The notes under the pieces: generated by a model
Databases searched by the model: none
What the model saw: the letters and a program-made list of their open reading frames with translations, nothing else
What the model was told of the DNA's origin: nothing
Translations under genes and position numbers: made by a program
From: Kingdonia uniflora
Lineage: Eukaryota; Streptophyta; Magnoliopsida; Ranunculales; Circaeasteraceae
NCBI GenBank assembly: GCA_014058105.1
Contig: JACGCM010001329.1
Coordinates: 930,001-994,000 of the forward strand
Length of the DNA stretch: 64,000 nucleotides
Direction: 5' to 3'
Shown here: piece by piece, positions 44,251 to 55,059 of the stretch
Layout: the number at the start of each line of letters is the position of its first letter
Numbering within the stretch: the first letter of the stretch is position 1

Positions 44251-44691
44251 CATTCATAACTCGTCACTAGGATTTTTTTTCTTAATAATCATTATTTTTA
44301 GGTAGACTCTTATCCGGCCGAATGGTTATAATGCAGTTTTATGTGTGAGGTCTGTTATGCTGTAGGCCAACAGAAAGCCGTGGCAGTATAAGTTACCCTG
44401 ATCGTAGGAGTTCGCACCATCTGACACCAATTTTGCTTGATGGTGTGGAAGTTACCCTATTTGGGGGGAAAGAAAGCCATTTTGTGGTGGTGGTGGGAGA
44501 AAAGGTGGTTTCACCATCATATTACCCTATTGTTGGACACCTCTAACTCTCTAAGAGGAAGGGCCAGTGGGTGACACAGGTACACTGCATCTTGCGTAAC
44601 CCAAATTCTTATAGGGGTTTGGTTGGCCATTAAAAAAGCCTTCTGGACTTGGAAAGCACATTAAAATTTTGTTTAAGATAAAAATATTTAC
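44251..44691. other. Spacer between MULE and copia element
   Basis: No gene recognised. The palindromic-looking GAAGTTACCCTATTTGG/GTGGTGGTGGGAG stretch near 44450 is simple-sequence rich. Confidence 0.4.
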
Positions 44692-44909
44692 TGTTAGGGC
44701 AACCCACTGACTTTTAACCTAATTCACTAAACCTAGGGTTTGTGCAGAGAGTTTTAAAGGCCTGTTGTAGCCTCCTATATATACATCCTTAGTTGCATTC
44801 TCTGGAACTTAACAAGTTCATAATAAAAGCTCTCTCTCTCTTTTCTCTCTCTATATTGTGTTATATCTATCTTACATGTGTGCATGCTATCCGATTGTTT
44901 TTGTTCTCA
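44692..44909 (+). repeat. 5' LTR of the copia element (218 bp)
   Basis: Starts TGTTAGGGCAACCC, has TATA box CCTATATATACATCC (about 44775) and a CT tract, and ends TTTGTTCTCA. Short LTR length fits Ty1/copia. Confidence 0.65.
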
Positions 44910-44910
44910 A

Positions 44911-44925
44911 TGTGTTATCAGCACG
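44911..44925 (+). other. Primer binding site of the copia element
   Basis: TGTTATCAGCACGGC directly follows the LTR. TTATCAGCACG is a recurrent primer site sequence in plant Ty1/copia elements. Confidence 0.6.
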
Positions 44926-45439
44926 GCTCAAAGAGTTATTGGAGCGAAAGATTGATTCGTAGTTTCCTCATAAAGGTTTATATTTTTACGTTGCGGAGAG
45001 GTATAATTCAATATCACAGTTGATTTTGTCATCTTATACATGTATATAAGATTAGATCCAGACATGTCTATGTTATTAGATCTGATTAGGTGAAAAAATT
45101 AGTCTTTTCGGGAATTTTTCTTTTCTTTTTCTTTTTTTACCTTTTTAACCTATTTTTTTAGCATTTTCCAAGGGTTGTTTTCAAAGGTATTTTAGGGTTT
45201 ATTTTTTATAATATTTTATTGCGGTAGTAATTTTGCTGCATAGCCCGCATTACTACGATCACGTGGGTATATTATGTTCACCGTAGAAGTGCCTCGTTCG
45301 CCGTGAAAATGACCATGAAAATGACCAAAAATCGCTGCCAATTGACCAAACCTAGCGACGGCTGACATCAACGAACTAGGTATGCTGAATCATTGGCGTT
45401 ACCCTAGGGTTTTGATTATGCTGATGTCATGCGAACCAA

Positions 45440-45905
45440 GTTTGCTGATGTCACACTGACGTGTCCAGGACACGTGTCAACTGCTGACATGGCTCATGGC
45501 CTATAAAGCTGGTGTATCGTTACACATGACACGACCCCACCCACTGAGGTAGCGTGTCTCAGTTCACTGATGTGGCAGGGACCCCACCTGATTAACATGG
45601 CTATGTGACGTGTCATATGATGTAACATGCTGACGTGGTTTTGCCACGTGTCAGGCCACATGTCATCATTGGACCCCCAAGCAGGCGTGGCCCCTGGTCC
45701 AATGTGTTGATGTGGCTAGGTTACGTGTCCTGTTAATGTGGCACCCGGTCCTTTGTTTTGACATGGCTAGGTCACATGTCATACTGATGTGACAGACCTC
45801 GGACCCTCTGAACTGATGTAGCACCACCATGTGTCACGATGACAGAATACAACGTGTCTGACTGTCTTATTACCACGTGTCTGTGTGACACGTCACCCGG
45901 TCCAG
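45440..45905 (+). repeat. Cluster of CACGTGTC/TGACGTGG-like motifs in the copia leader
   Basis: Within 465 bp there are about nine ACGTGTC/GACACGT motifs (near 45454, 45470, 45608, 45644, 45725, 45852, 45876, 45890) and several TGA(T/C)GTGGC and TGACATGGCTAGGT blocks. They look like diverged tandem copies of a unit around CTGATGTGGCTAGGTCACGTGTC. CACGTG is the G-box/ABRE core bound by plant bZIP and bHLH factors. Confidence 0.55.
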
Positions 45906-48029
45906 TCCCGGTTCTACCTGATTCATACCAAGTCCAGATCCTGTTTAGGCTTTGATACAGACCCGGTCCAGTCCAAGCCAATCCGGTCCTAACCTAACCC
46001 AAGTTCAGTCCCCAGTCTGACTCGGTTTGAACCCGATTTAGACCCAGTTTGTAGATCTGAACCCGGTTCAAACCATCCGGACAAGGTCAGGCCCAATTTT
46101 AAAAAAATAAAAATAATAAACAAACAAACTACTTTTGCTTTAACTTTTAGGAGGACCCTATATTTTGATTTTTTTTAAATATTTTTATAGGGTTAGCATA
46201 CTATATTTTTTTCATTGGCCCCTCTTATATGTATTAGATATAAGAAAGACATTTTAACAATATACCTTGTCTCTTACGAAAGCTAGAAGGATTATAAAAC
46301 TTTGTATGCCTTTAGATACTAGTTATTCTAACTGATGGTTAGAGATAACACATAACAATGACTAATTCAGATACGACTTTGAGTTATTTCTGAATATACT
46401 CTAATGTCTAGGACATTATTGAGCACTCAATCTTGGATTTACCTAATCTTATTCCAAAAAATTTAGGTTCCGAGGAACTATTTTTTTGCATCTAAGTACA
46501 ATTAGATATTACCTGATAATATCCTGAAGTATATAGGCCATTATAGCATCTTGTAATACTCCTAGGATATTAGTTCCAAGATAGGGTTAATCCACCTACC
46601 TTGGGAACTTAGCAAAATTCAGGGATAAAACCACTGGCCTACTAAACATCTAATATCCCCACATATTCGCAGCAAATTGGTCATTTGGCTAGAATATACA
46701 TTCCTTATATAGAACCTTGAGGCTTAGAACACCCTCAGTGGTTAGATAAGGATCGCAATATATATATATATATTGGCTAAAACCCTATTAAAAAGCAATT
46801 TAATGCTAAGATAAATTATTTACTAGGTAAATACATGAATTTATAGTACTTCATGAGTATTAGGACATGAACAATGTTCATCTACAAATAATGATTGATA
46901 ATCATTACCTCGAATACTCTGAACTGCCTTATGCGAGAAATATTTATTGAATACTACTACTGATATTGATTTATATGTATAACCGATGTTGGCGAATACT
47001 CTGTACATTGGATACCTACCTATAATGTAACTCCGGTTGGTACAAACAAACTTGAGATGTAAGGATACTGAGATCCATCCGCCTTTATAGAATCTGGACA
47101 AAACTATTGTTGAACAATAAGTCTGAAATTAACAAAGCTAATACTTTGCTTTCACCCTCGTCCCCATATTTAGGTAGACCTGATAATAGATTACCTTCCT
47201 ATTCTAGTATCATATCACTACGTTTTGATAGTGCAACTCCACTATGATGTTATGTGGAGAAATAGTTGAGGAAGATAATAATATTTAAAATATTCTATTA
47301 ACTTTCCAAGATTCAAATATTCTGTTTTTGAGCAAATATTCGATAACTCACTACCTAATTTAAGTTTTACTCATTCCTGAGCAAAACTATAGCCATTGGT
47401 TCAGAACTGCAAGCTCATGCATTCTAAGAATATGCATGTGCTTGTGTCGCACAATTCTAGGGTAGGTGACAGAGAATCTACATACGAGATCGCAGCTGTT
47501 GATAGACGAGGGGTGATAACAGCAGTAAGATTAATTCTGGCCATCAATAACCAGGCAAGGAGAACTAGTAGTTTACCAAAGGACCAAAATGAAAAAAAAT
47601 AAAATAAAAGCTAGACACTTAATAGTTGGGCACTAGGCACGGGATTGTATGGTACCCCAGACGATCCAAGAAGATCAGCCCTGAGCTTATCACATGACCA
47701 TGACTAGGGTAGACATTACAACTACAAAGTTTACAGCCACATTTCTTCCAAGATACATACGCAGTTTTAGATCATGAACATTACCAAGTAGTAACTTTAC
47801 TTGTTGTGAGTAGTAGTTATACTTCACTAATACTACCTTTGATTGAGTTGAAACTCTTCACTGGTTAGCTTATTCAAATGCTCGTGACATGCACTAATTA
47901 GGTATTACATCTATGAGACCTCATTTTGTTATGAGATTTTTTCGAATTTATTATATTAGAAGTAGTTAAATTCCATGTATATTAGTTTTGATCTACTATA
48001 TACAACATACCCAATGGAACTATATGCTC

Positions 48030-48851
48030 ATAGAGCATTTATCGATAATTGGATGAGTGACGACACATGCCTCAGAGACAGTAGCACCATGCACTCGATC
48101 TCTTTTAAAATATGCAAATATTTATTTTCTTCGACTTTGTGCATCTAGGATGTCACGACTATTACTGGCCCAACAAGCGTGATAAAAGGCACTGAAGGTG
48201 TCATGCAATTACACCCTAACGATACAATACTAGGTATACATTCCACTTTATATGCTACTAAGTCCAATGGTGATTGGCTAAGCTTTAGGGACATACATGA
48301 TACTGGCTATAAAGAAGAAACAATAGGAGGAAATGACAACTAGATTATGTCTATTATACCCTCTTCTAAATGTTAGAAAATGGTATTGGAATGATTTCCA
48401 ATACACTCCTCCGAGTTAGAATAATGAGGAAGATTATCAAGAATTCCTTTCGAATTTCTTTTATAGGGGAGAAGTTTAGAGAGTGTTCGTGTAACGATTG
48501 CTTTGAAGAAAATTCTATTGTTCATCCTAATATGACTAAGGTAGAGTAAAATCTCTAACCTTTTGTCTGACACATCTATGGAGATACATGTGGACCTCTC
48601 CATTCACATAGTGACCATTTAAGTATTTATGGTCATAATAGACACATCTTGGAGGTGGTCTTACGTTTGTATATTGTTATTAACTAAGAACGCAATATTA
48701 GCACTACTTCTTACTTACATCATTTGATCCCATGCTCAGTTCCTAATTTGACCGATCAAGTTGACCCGACTTGATGGAGCTGGTGAGTTTACCTCCCACA
48801 CGTCTAATGATTATTATGCCGCTAATGGAATAAATGATTAAGCATCGTGAG
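48030..48851 (+). pseudogene. Copia protease and integrase remnant
   Basis: Protease: WMSDDTCLRDSSTMHSI (active-site D-S-S) and DVTTITGPTSVIKGTEGVMQ, LHPNDTILGIHSTLYATKSN, GDWLSFRDIHDTGYKEETIG. Integrase in shifting frames: HIYGDTCGPLHSH, FMVIIDTSWRWSYVCILL and LTRLDGAGEFTSHTSNDYYA, matching the GD.CGP..P..G, F..I.D...R......L and IR.DNAGEFTS...DYC motifs. The middle D-N of the DDE motif reads D-G. Several stops; the frame ends at the LTR boundary 48852. Confidence 0.75.
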
Positions 48852-49468
48852 TGTAATGGCCTAATTCTACAAGCTAGAAGTGGCTTGGAATTAGCTCTTA
48901 TACCTATCTACCTGTGACAAAAATTTAATAGAAAGTAAGAAATAACATAAGTGTTTAGCATGGAAAACCTATGAATAGGTAAAAAAACTATGACCTCGGG
49001 TTGAAGATTTTTGCAATAGTAATATTTATTGCTTAAGGCTGATATCTTATTACAAGTGATCTCTTGACATGGAAATGCTTAATCTTGTGAATAATAAGTT
49101 AGAAGTTTTGAGAATCTAAAAAATATAGTTTTCTTAGTGATTTCTCGTATCCTTTTCTGGTTCCCGTCTCTTTTGGAACTTCTTCTTTATATAGGTCTTC
49201 TCCACAGTTCTTTATCGTGTTGAAGCACGTTCTTCAAACAATGTGGTTAGAGGCGATTGACTGTGTAACTGTTGAGTTCGTGAGAGACAGGTGGCTTTGA
49301 CTTGTTCAGGTTTTTATGTTTGAGCTTTACCCACATTTTTCATCAGTTCGTAGAGTAGGTGGCAATGGTGACTGGAGAAGTCATGTGGAGAATACGTAAG
49401 TCTGTTATGAAAGTAGTTCATACTAGAGATAACTCGATTTAGGTAAGATCAAGAGGTAGGCCCCTACA
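48852..49468 (-). repeat. 3' LTR (617 bp) of a Tat-lineage Ty3/gypsy element
   Basis: In minus orientation it begins TGTAGGGGCCTACC and ends TTAGGCCATTACA, so the ends are inverted repeats. A TATA box (CCTATATAAAGAAG) lies at about 49190. It is preceded in element orientation by a polypurine tract (CGAGGGGGCGAT, 49469-49480). It cuts into the copia integrase. No partner 5' LTR was identified. Confidence 0.75.
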
Positions 49469-49480
49469 ATCGCCCCCTCG
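49469..49480 (-). other. Polypurine tract of the left Tat element
   Basis: CGAGGGGGCGAT in element orientation abuts the LTR start TGTAGGGG. Runs of this GGGGGCGA type are typical of Tat elements. Confidence 0.7.
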
Positions 49481-49730
49481 AAACCAAAGTCACGAGTAGC
49501 TTTGGTTGAGAAAGAATTTTTGTGTATATGGGTATTCGGGTTAGAAATTTGAATAATGAAGGAAGTAATGATGGTGTTTGACTGTATGGAAACTGCGCGT
49601 ATTATGGGGAGATGTATGTACATTGAATGTTTGATAAGACTATTGATGTACGCAACGATTAGGGTTTGAATAGTTTCATTTGAATTGAATGATGACGTTT
49701 CGAAAAAAGTTCTTGCACAATAAATGTAGG

Positions 49731-49740
49731 GTTATATAAA
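49731..49740 (+). promoter_or_regulatory. TATA box of the antisense ORF
   Basis: TTATATAAATAG lies about 75 bp upstream of the ATG at 49807-49810, on the strand opposite to the retroelement. Confidence 0.55.
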
Positions 49741-49809
49741 TAGTGCCTGTACCGAGGTTTTTGACAAAGTACGTTTGTTCTATTGCAATATTCTCTACAA
49801 TTGTTGATG

Positions 49810-50265
49810 ATGGTGAAGACCCGTAGAATGGTTCTTAAAGAGAGAATTGCTACTAAAATGGAGAGGTTGAAGTTGAAGTATTTCAGGGATCAGTCCTTGG
49901 AGAATCTTACTCCTGTTCCTTTTCCTCCGACGTATGAAGGAATATCAGAAAATGAAGCGGTTGAAGCTGAGGAGGAGTTTTATTGCAGATGGAGGTTTCG
50001 CCACATTATCTTAACATGCGAGCAACATTGGGTTTGTCTTTGGATTCTGGCAGAAGACAAGGTTGGGGAGATAGATACAAGGATAGGCGTGACTGTGTGG
50101 CAGTTACACCGATGTCTTGCGCTCAAATGGATTCTAAGGTCGGGCCCTCTTTATCTCTACCAACTCTACGAGGGTGGTAGTTATAAGAGAGGCAGCGATA
50201 GTAGTGGAGGAGGAAGATGGAGAATGGAAGTCTACTTCTCCACTTTCATCGCTACTTTACGATGA
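49810..50265 (+). CDS. Antisense extra ORF (aORF) of the left Tat element
   Basis: On the strand opposite to the element, between PPT and pol, an ORF starts MVKTRRMVLKERIATKMERL and continues LKYFRDQSLENLTPVPFPPT to 50265. The start is basic; the middle is acidic (SENEAVEAEEEF). Additional ORFs, often antisense, are known in the 3' region of Tat-lineage elements. The frame after about residue 55 may be shifted. The ORF at 63374 has a similar TATA-ATG spacing and a similar (E/R)LKLK(F/Y)F.D..L segment. Function unknown. Confidence 0.5.
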   Translation: MVKTRRMVLKERIATKMERLKLKYFRDQSLENLTPVPFPPTYEGISENEAVEAEEEFYCRWRFRHIILTCEQHWVCLWILAEDKVGEIDTRIGVTVWQLHRCLALKWILRSGPLYLYQLYEGGSYKRGSDSSGGGRWRMEVYFSTFIATLR

Positions 50266-50269
50266 GAAG

Positions 50270-52937
50270 ACCTTCAGTTTGAAGAGTTGGTTCAAGCACT
50301 GAGTCTCCTGCCTTCATAGTTTCCATTTGAAGTTTGTCTGGACTTCAACAAAACTCGTGGGATGGAGGATACTCGCTGTTTCCAATATCTTATTTGCATC
50401 AGGGTGAAAAATCACTTAAGTAGAATGAACTGACGGATTTAACGTTTCGGAGTGCCTGAAAGACTTGTTTGCTATAAAAGTACTTGAACAACTTATTATC
50501 TATAAAATACCTAATGTTGAGTACTTGAAAGTGTAATTACCTGTAAAGTACCTGATGTTGAGTATTTGAAAGACTTGTTATTTGTAAAAGTACTTGTAAT
50601 TTGTTTCGCGATGAATAAAATTTGTTATCCAAACTCTGTGTTGATACAGAATATAATAACTTTATAAATTGAGATGTATGATCTAAAGACTTTCGAATAT
50701 TGTATGAAATGAAATGAAATGTATGAGATCAGAAATTACATTTCTTGTGATAATTGAACTTTAAAAATTTGTTTGCAAAGTGAAAATATGTGTTAAGTGT
50801 CAAATATGATTCAACTTTAGGGACAAAAATTTACAAGAGAGAGAATTGTAGGAATTTGAGAATGAAAAATCGATCTCGGAGAGGTCATTCTAATATATTT
50901 GGACTTTGGAAAGAATAAGCTCGATTTAGAATAAGAGGAAATGACTGAGGTCGATAGGGAAAGATATGCTCAAATAACTTTTAGCGATATGTTCAAGATA
51001 TTAGGGTTTCTGTTACGAGATAATATGATTATATTACGACATGGGGGGGATTGGTAGTAAAAGTGTATAAATATGGGTGGAATGAATTCTAAGTAAGGGG
51101 AAGGAAATAAGAATGGTTTAGACTGGATCTGAGAGAATTCGTTATGCCGCTGAGGGGCGATTGGCAATAAAAATAGTCGAAGTGCGGGAGTAAATTTTTA
51201 AATTGTTGGATTATGATGCTGAGTTGCTAGTGAGGGATGTGCAACTAGAAGGTTTAGATGGGATTGGGAGGAAACGCGAGTATGAACGTCATTTTTATGA
51301 AGAGATGTTCTACTAAATTGTGGTGAATCTTACAGCTCGAAAAGTTTATGTGAGAGAGCTTGCTGCAGATGAGATCGAATTAGAAGATGTGAGGATTACA
51401 GGTAGATATTTGATCGGATGCAGTTCCTCAGGACATCAAGGTTGTTTTAGGTGTAATTATATGTGAAGCGAATAAAAATAGAAAATAAAGAATATAAATA
51501 GGATTAGCATCCATGTATGTAATCATATGAGTTTGAATAATTTCAAATAAGCAGAATGAGAATAAAAGTTAAATAGATCCTCTATTGTTGCGAATGTTTT
51601 TGGTGACTGTTGTGAAAAACGAATTTGAAAATATTTGAAATTTGTTATTAGAGCTTCGGAAATGACGATATTGCTGCTATAAGTTGAAAAGGCAAGCATA
51701 GAAAAGGCTGGGAGCCTATGATTTTATCCCTTGTGTAAAAGCTGTGAAAACCTGATTACGTGTAAGCATGAGGCATCATGAGTGTGGTGAGGTCAGAGGT
51801 AGATTTAGAAAAAGGAGATAAAAATAGATTAAAATATAAGGCAAAGGGTAATGATGGGAAAACATTTTTACTGAAAAAGTGCAAGTCATCTGACATGAAG
51901 AGTAAACCTAAACTCAACAAATTCAGGTTGATTTCATGTCGGGTTTAAATTGCCTGCCCTAATAGGGATGCCCAAAGATTTTCGCGCCAACTGTGATGGC
52001 GCAGCGCCAAATCAATTGGCATTTTATCTATTTCATTTTAAAGTTAAAAAAATATAGCAACCTTTTTTCTCTCCTCTAAAATACAAAAGCTTTCTCTTCC
52101 CAAAACGACCGTCCTCATCTCGACTTTCTTCCTCTACTTCATCTCCTCTTCCACAGCATAGGAACTCTCTCTCTCAAAGTGACTGCTCTAAAACAAAATT
52201 AAAAAAAATCTCCGCGTAAACTCAATTGATGCACATTTTTTATTTTTAAAATGATTTAAAATAAGAGGAGGGATCGTTTGAGTCCCTATGTTAAACTCCC
52301 AGCGTTACTCCCATTTTAATCCCTTGGAAATAGATAATCGACGATCACTTTTCTTGCTGACGTGGTAGCCAAATCAAACTAACATATTGTTTTATTTAAT
52401 TTCTCTTCATCTCATCTCTTCACTATTATCTCCCTTCTTTTCTGGGAAAAAGTAAATACCAAACTCTGCTTTCTCTACCTCAATCTAAGATATGGAAAAA
52501 GAAATTCCAATTACATAATTTTTTTCATGGAAACTTCAAGTTTAAATAGTTATATTCTTTTTCTTTCTTTTATTCACATATGAGAATCTAAGTACAAGTA
52601 TTTTGTTGGAGTTTTTTAGGCTTTATAAAAAGATTGTATGAAACAAAAGGTCTAGCAAGTATGAAACTATAGGATTATCCATAATAATTAGATGAAACGT
52701 GACATGATAATAATGCCGCATTACAGCCCTTGCCCATAAGTGGTGACTCGTAGAAGTATGAAGCTTATAACAAAAAAACCAAATGTTACTTATTGTGAAG
52801 GATGTTATCTAGAACATGACTTATCCCTTAATGAGGCTAAAAGGTACACTTCGGTAGGTAATGACAAACCTATGCACTAAACAGACTATTGCAAAACTAG
52901 GAGCTACAAAAAGAACCGTGATAGAATACTTTCAGTA
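50270..52937. other. Non-coding, probably remains of the left Tat element and later insertions
   Basis: No domain recognised. It includes a short open stretch near 51190-51470 (RDVQLEGLDGIGRKREYERH) and a boundary-like CGCGCCAAC.GTGATGGCGCAG block near 51985. Beyond 52.05 kb the composition changes to CT-rich then AT-rich sequence. Confidence 0.4.
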
Positions 52938-53130
52938 GTCTCAACCTTTAAGATTTTTGTTGGCCAAGCGTTCTTCAGACATTTATATCCATGGGTTTCA
53001 GGAGATTGTTCCTTTAAATGCAGGGAAACATTTTGGTACTCGAAGATAACAAACCTGCAACAAAATGACTAGCGATTATAAGCCAAGCGCTGAACAAACC
53101 ACAAGAAGAATTAAACTTTTCTTCTAAGTG
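52938..53130 (+). pseudogene. Inositol-polyphosphate 5-phosphatase fragment
   Basis: Three linked pieces match plant type I inositol-polyphosphate 5-phosphatases in order. VSTFKIFVG corresponds to FRIFVGTWNVGG, followed by a deletion and frameshift. SSDIYIHGFQEIVPLNAG corresponds to PPADIYVLGFQEIVPLNAG. After another shift, DNKPATK-stop-LAIISQALNKPQ corresponds to EDN.PA.KWLALI..ALN, with TGA in place of the Trp codon. The enzyme removes the 5-phosphate from inositol phosphates and phosphoinositides. Only about 60 codons from the start of the catalytic domain remain. Identification is by recognition of the GFQEIVPLNAG signature. Confidence 0.7.
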
Positions 53131-53285
53131 AAACCATTGCCAATCTAGACCACAAAATAACCACAATAATAACTCCATTCACAATAATTTAATTGAGGTA
53201 AATTACGACCACTTATAGATCATAAGCAAAATGGCAAAATCAAAAAAATGTACAAAAGTGCGCAAAAGTTAATAAGGATAATCAC

Positions 53286-53407
53286 CTGGTAGGATCGTCA
53301 ACAAAAATCCCGCTACTGCCAAGGATTGAAGAATTTAGTTCGTAGAATAAGTCGACATTAAAATGCTTGGAGTCTAAACTCTTCCTGATTGCATTTTTAG
53401 TTGTCAC
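53286..53407 (-). pseudogene. Orphan exon, unidentified gene
   Basis: Bounded by a TGCAG acceptor (53408-53410) and a GTGAT donor (53284-53285), this 122-bp stretch reads open for 40 codons: VTTKNAIRKSLDSKHFNVDL then FYELNSSILGSSGIFVDDPT. The composition and splice sites look like a real exon of a cellular gene. I do not recognise the family. It lies close to the phosphatase fragment but on the other strand. Confidence 0.4.
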
Positions 53408-53725
53408 CTGCATATAGAAAATGCAGCCACATTATATTCACAAATCTTGTATATTATCAATTAAGAATAACACAAATAATAACTAAGATCCGTGAATACA
53501 TCAACACATTTTGGCATGTAAAGTCACAGAAATGGAACATATAAATGACAGCAGGTTACTGTGAAAAGACTTTGATGAGTTGGGATTATGCATGCCATCT
53601 TTGTAATAATACTCAGTTATGTAATATTATGGGAGGTGAATTACAGTGAGAAATTTTTAACATACCCAATTTGCAAGGTTGTTCCAAGAAACATTTTAAC
53701 AGCATGGCTCTTGATGTACATTTTA

Positions 53726-53803
53726 GCTGGTGCCTGAAGCTAGAGCGCTTGTTTCCGTTAAAGCTTGAATAAGTCGCACTAAAGCCTGTACTTCTGTGTC
53801 CAA
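53726..53803 (-). pseudogene. Second orphan exon-like stretch
   Basis: After a TTTCAG acceptor the minus strand reads LDTEVQALVRLIQALTETSA then LASGTS and a TAA. It precedes the exon at 53286-53407 on the same strand and may be from the same gene. No family recognised. Confidence 0.3.
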
Positions 53804-53809
53804 CTGAAA

Positions 53810-54813
53810 TATTATGCAATCATAGCCGATTAAAATTATAACATAAACACATTATCTAACACATAATTTTTGAGTACCGACAATCAAAACTAGAACCTTA
53901 GTCTTTGCTGCTTGCTAAAGTCTCAGAGATGACGTTCTTGCAGCATAAAACATAAGAATTGGATGAAAATTTTCACATGTATTACATCTTATGACCGAAT
54001 TGTGGTTCTTTTGCCTATAAAACTGGTCATGAGTAAGTCCTTGTGGTTGTAAAGAAGTGTCAAGTTCCATACTGCTAGAGTTGACAATGTTTTTTAAGTT
54101 TACAATTGGAATGGCACTATGTGAACAACCTGACTCATTACACATAAATTCCAAAAGTCCAGACCGAAATAGTTATTATTAATATTGGTTATCAGGTGGG
54201 GTGTGCTTGGTTAACAATCTAAATAACCATGGATGGCCCACGCCTTAATCTTCAGAACCTTTGGAGGAGTAGCTTCTCCTGACAGATTGGGTGTCCTAAA
54301 ATCTAGAATTTCATAGGCTAACCCATGATATGCAGGTGGTCAGAAACTCATAAATCTTTTCGTAAATATGGATTTTCAGTAAGTATACAAAGAATTCATA
54401 ATTTTCCATGATGTGGGTAATACCATTTGTAAAACATTCTCATGATTCATGCCTACATCATGTTCTACCTATTACAAGTAATGAAATATTATTTAAAACA
54501 AACATATCCTAAGTTCGTGATAGAGAAAGTTTTCAAATTCAGTATTCAACAAACTCATATAACAACTATCAATCTTTACAATAATTTAACAACATACAGA
54601 GGTAAGTTTGAGAATGATGAACATTAACAAATCGTAAACAAAAACCCTAAATCTAAGTTCCCAAACACCAAAATATCCCAATTAAAAATCAAATTCAAAT
54701 AATGCAAAACTAATATAACCAAAGAAAAATCAAAGATTGTGATTACTTAGTGTTTCCCTCACACTTTATTGTAAAGATTGAAATATACACTAATAAATTG
54801 TCGTTACAGAGAG

Positions 54814-54850
<37 letters not shown>

Positions 54851-55050
54851 GAGAAAGAGTGAGAGAGAGAGGCATACTAAAAACTTCATCTAGTTCGATC
54901 TATTTTGTGGAGGTGATAGAGAGATCGCCTTCTTCCCCTCTCTTTAAACCCTCGATGCGGTTAGGAGTAAGGTCGTAAAGGGTCTCTCATCTTTTTAATA
55001 GCAACCAAATACTCAAGTCTTACTTAATAGCAACCACTCATCTCTATTAG
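53810..55050. other. No recognisable gene; GA microsatellite
   Basis: AT-rich sequence with no domain recognised. A GA tract lies at about 54808-54870. Confidence 0.5.
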
Positions 55051-55059
55051 ATGAGTGGT

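Larger units (their letters stand above)
44692..48851 (+). mobile_element. Decayed Ty1/copia retrotransposon, 3' part cut off
   Basis: The 5' LTR (44692-44909) is followed by a primer site, a long leader, and degenerate protease and integrase sequence. At 48852 it is cut by an LTR of a Tat-type element in the middle of the integrase, so RT, RNase H and the 3' LTR are missing. The gag part cannot be read with confidence. Confidence 0.75.

Noticed and set aside
54778..54978. 66-aa Arg-Glu repeat ORF
   Set aside because: Translation of a GA microsatellite.
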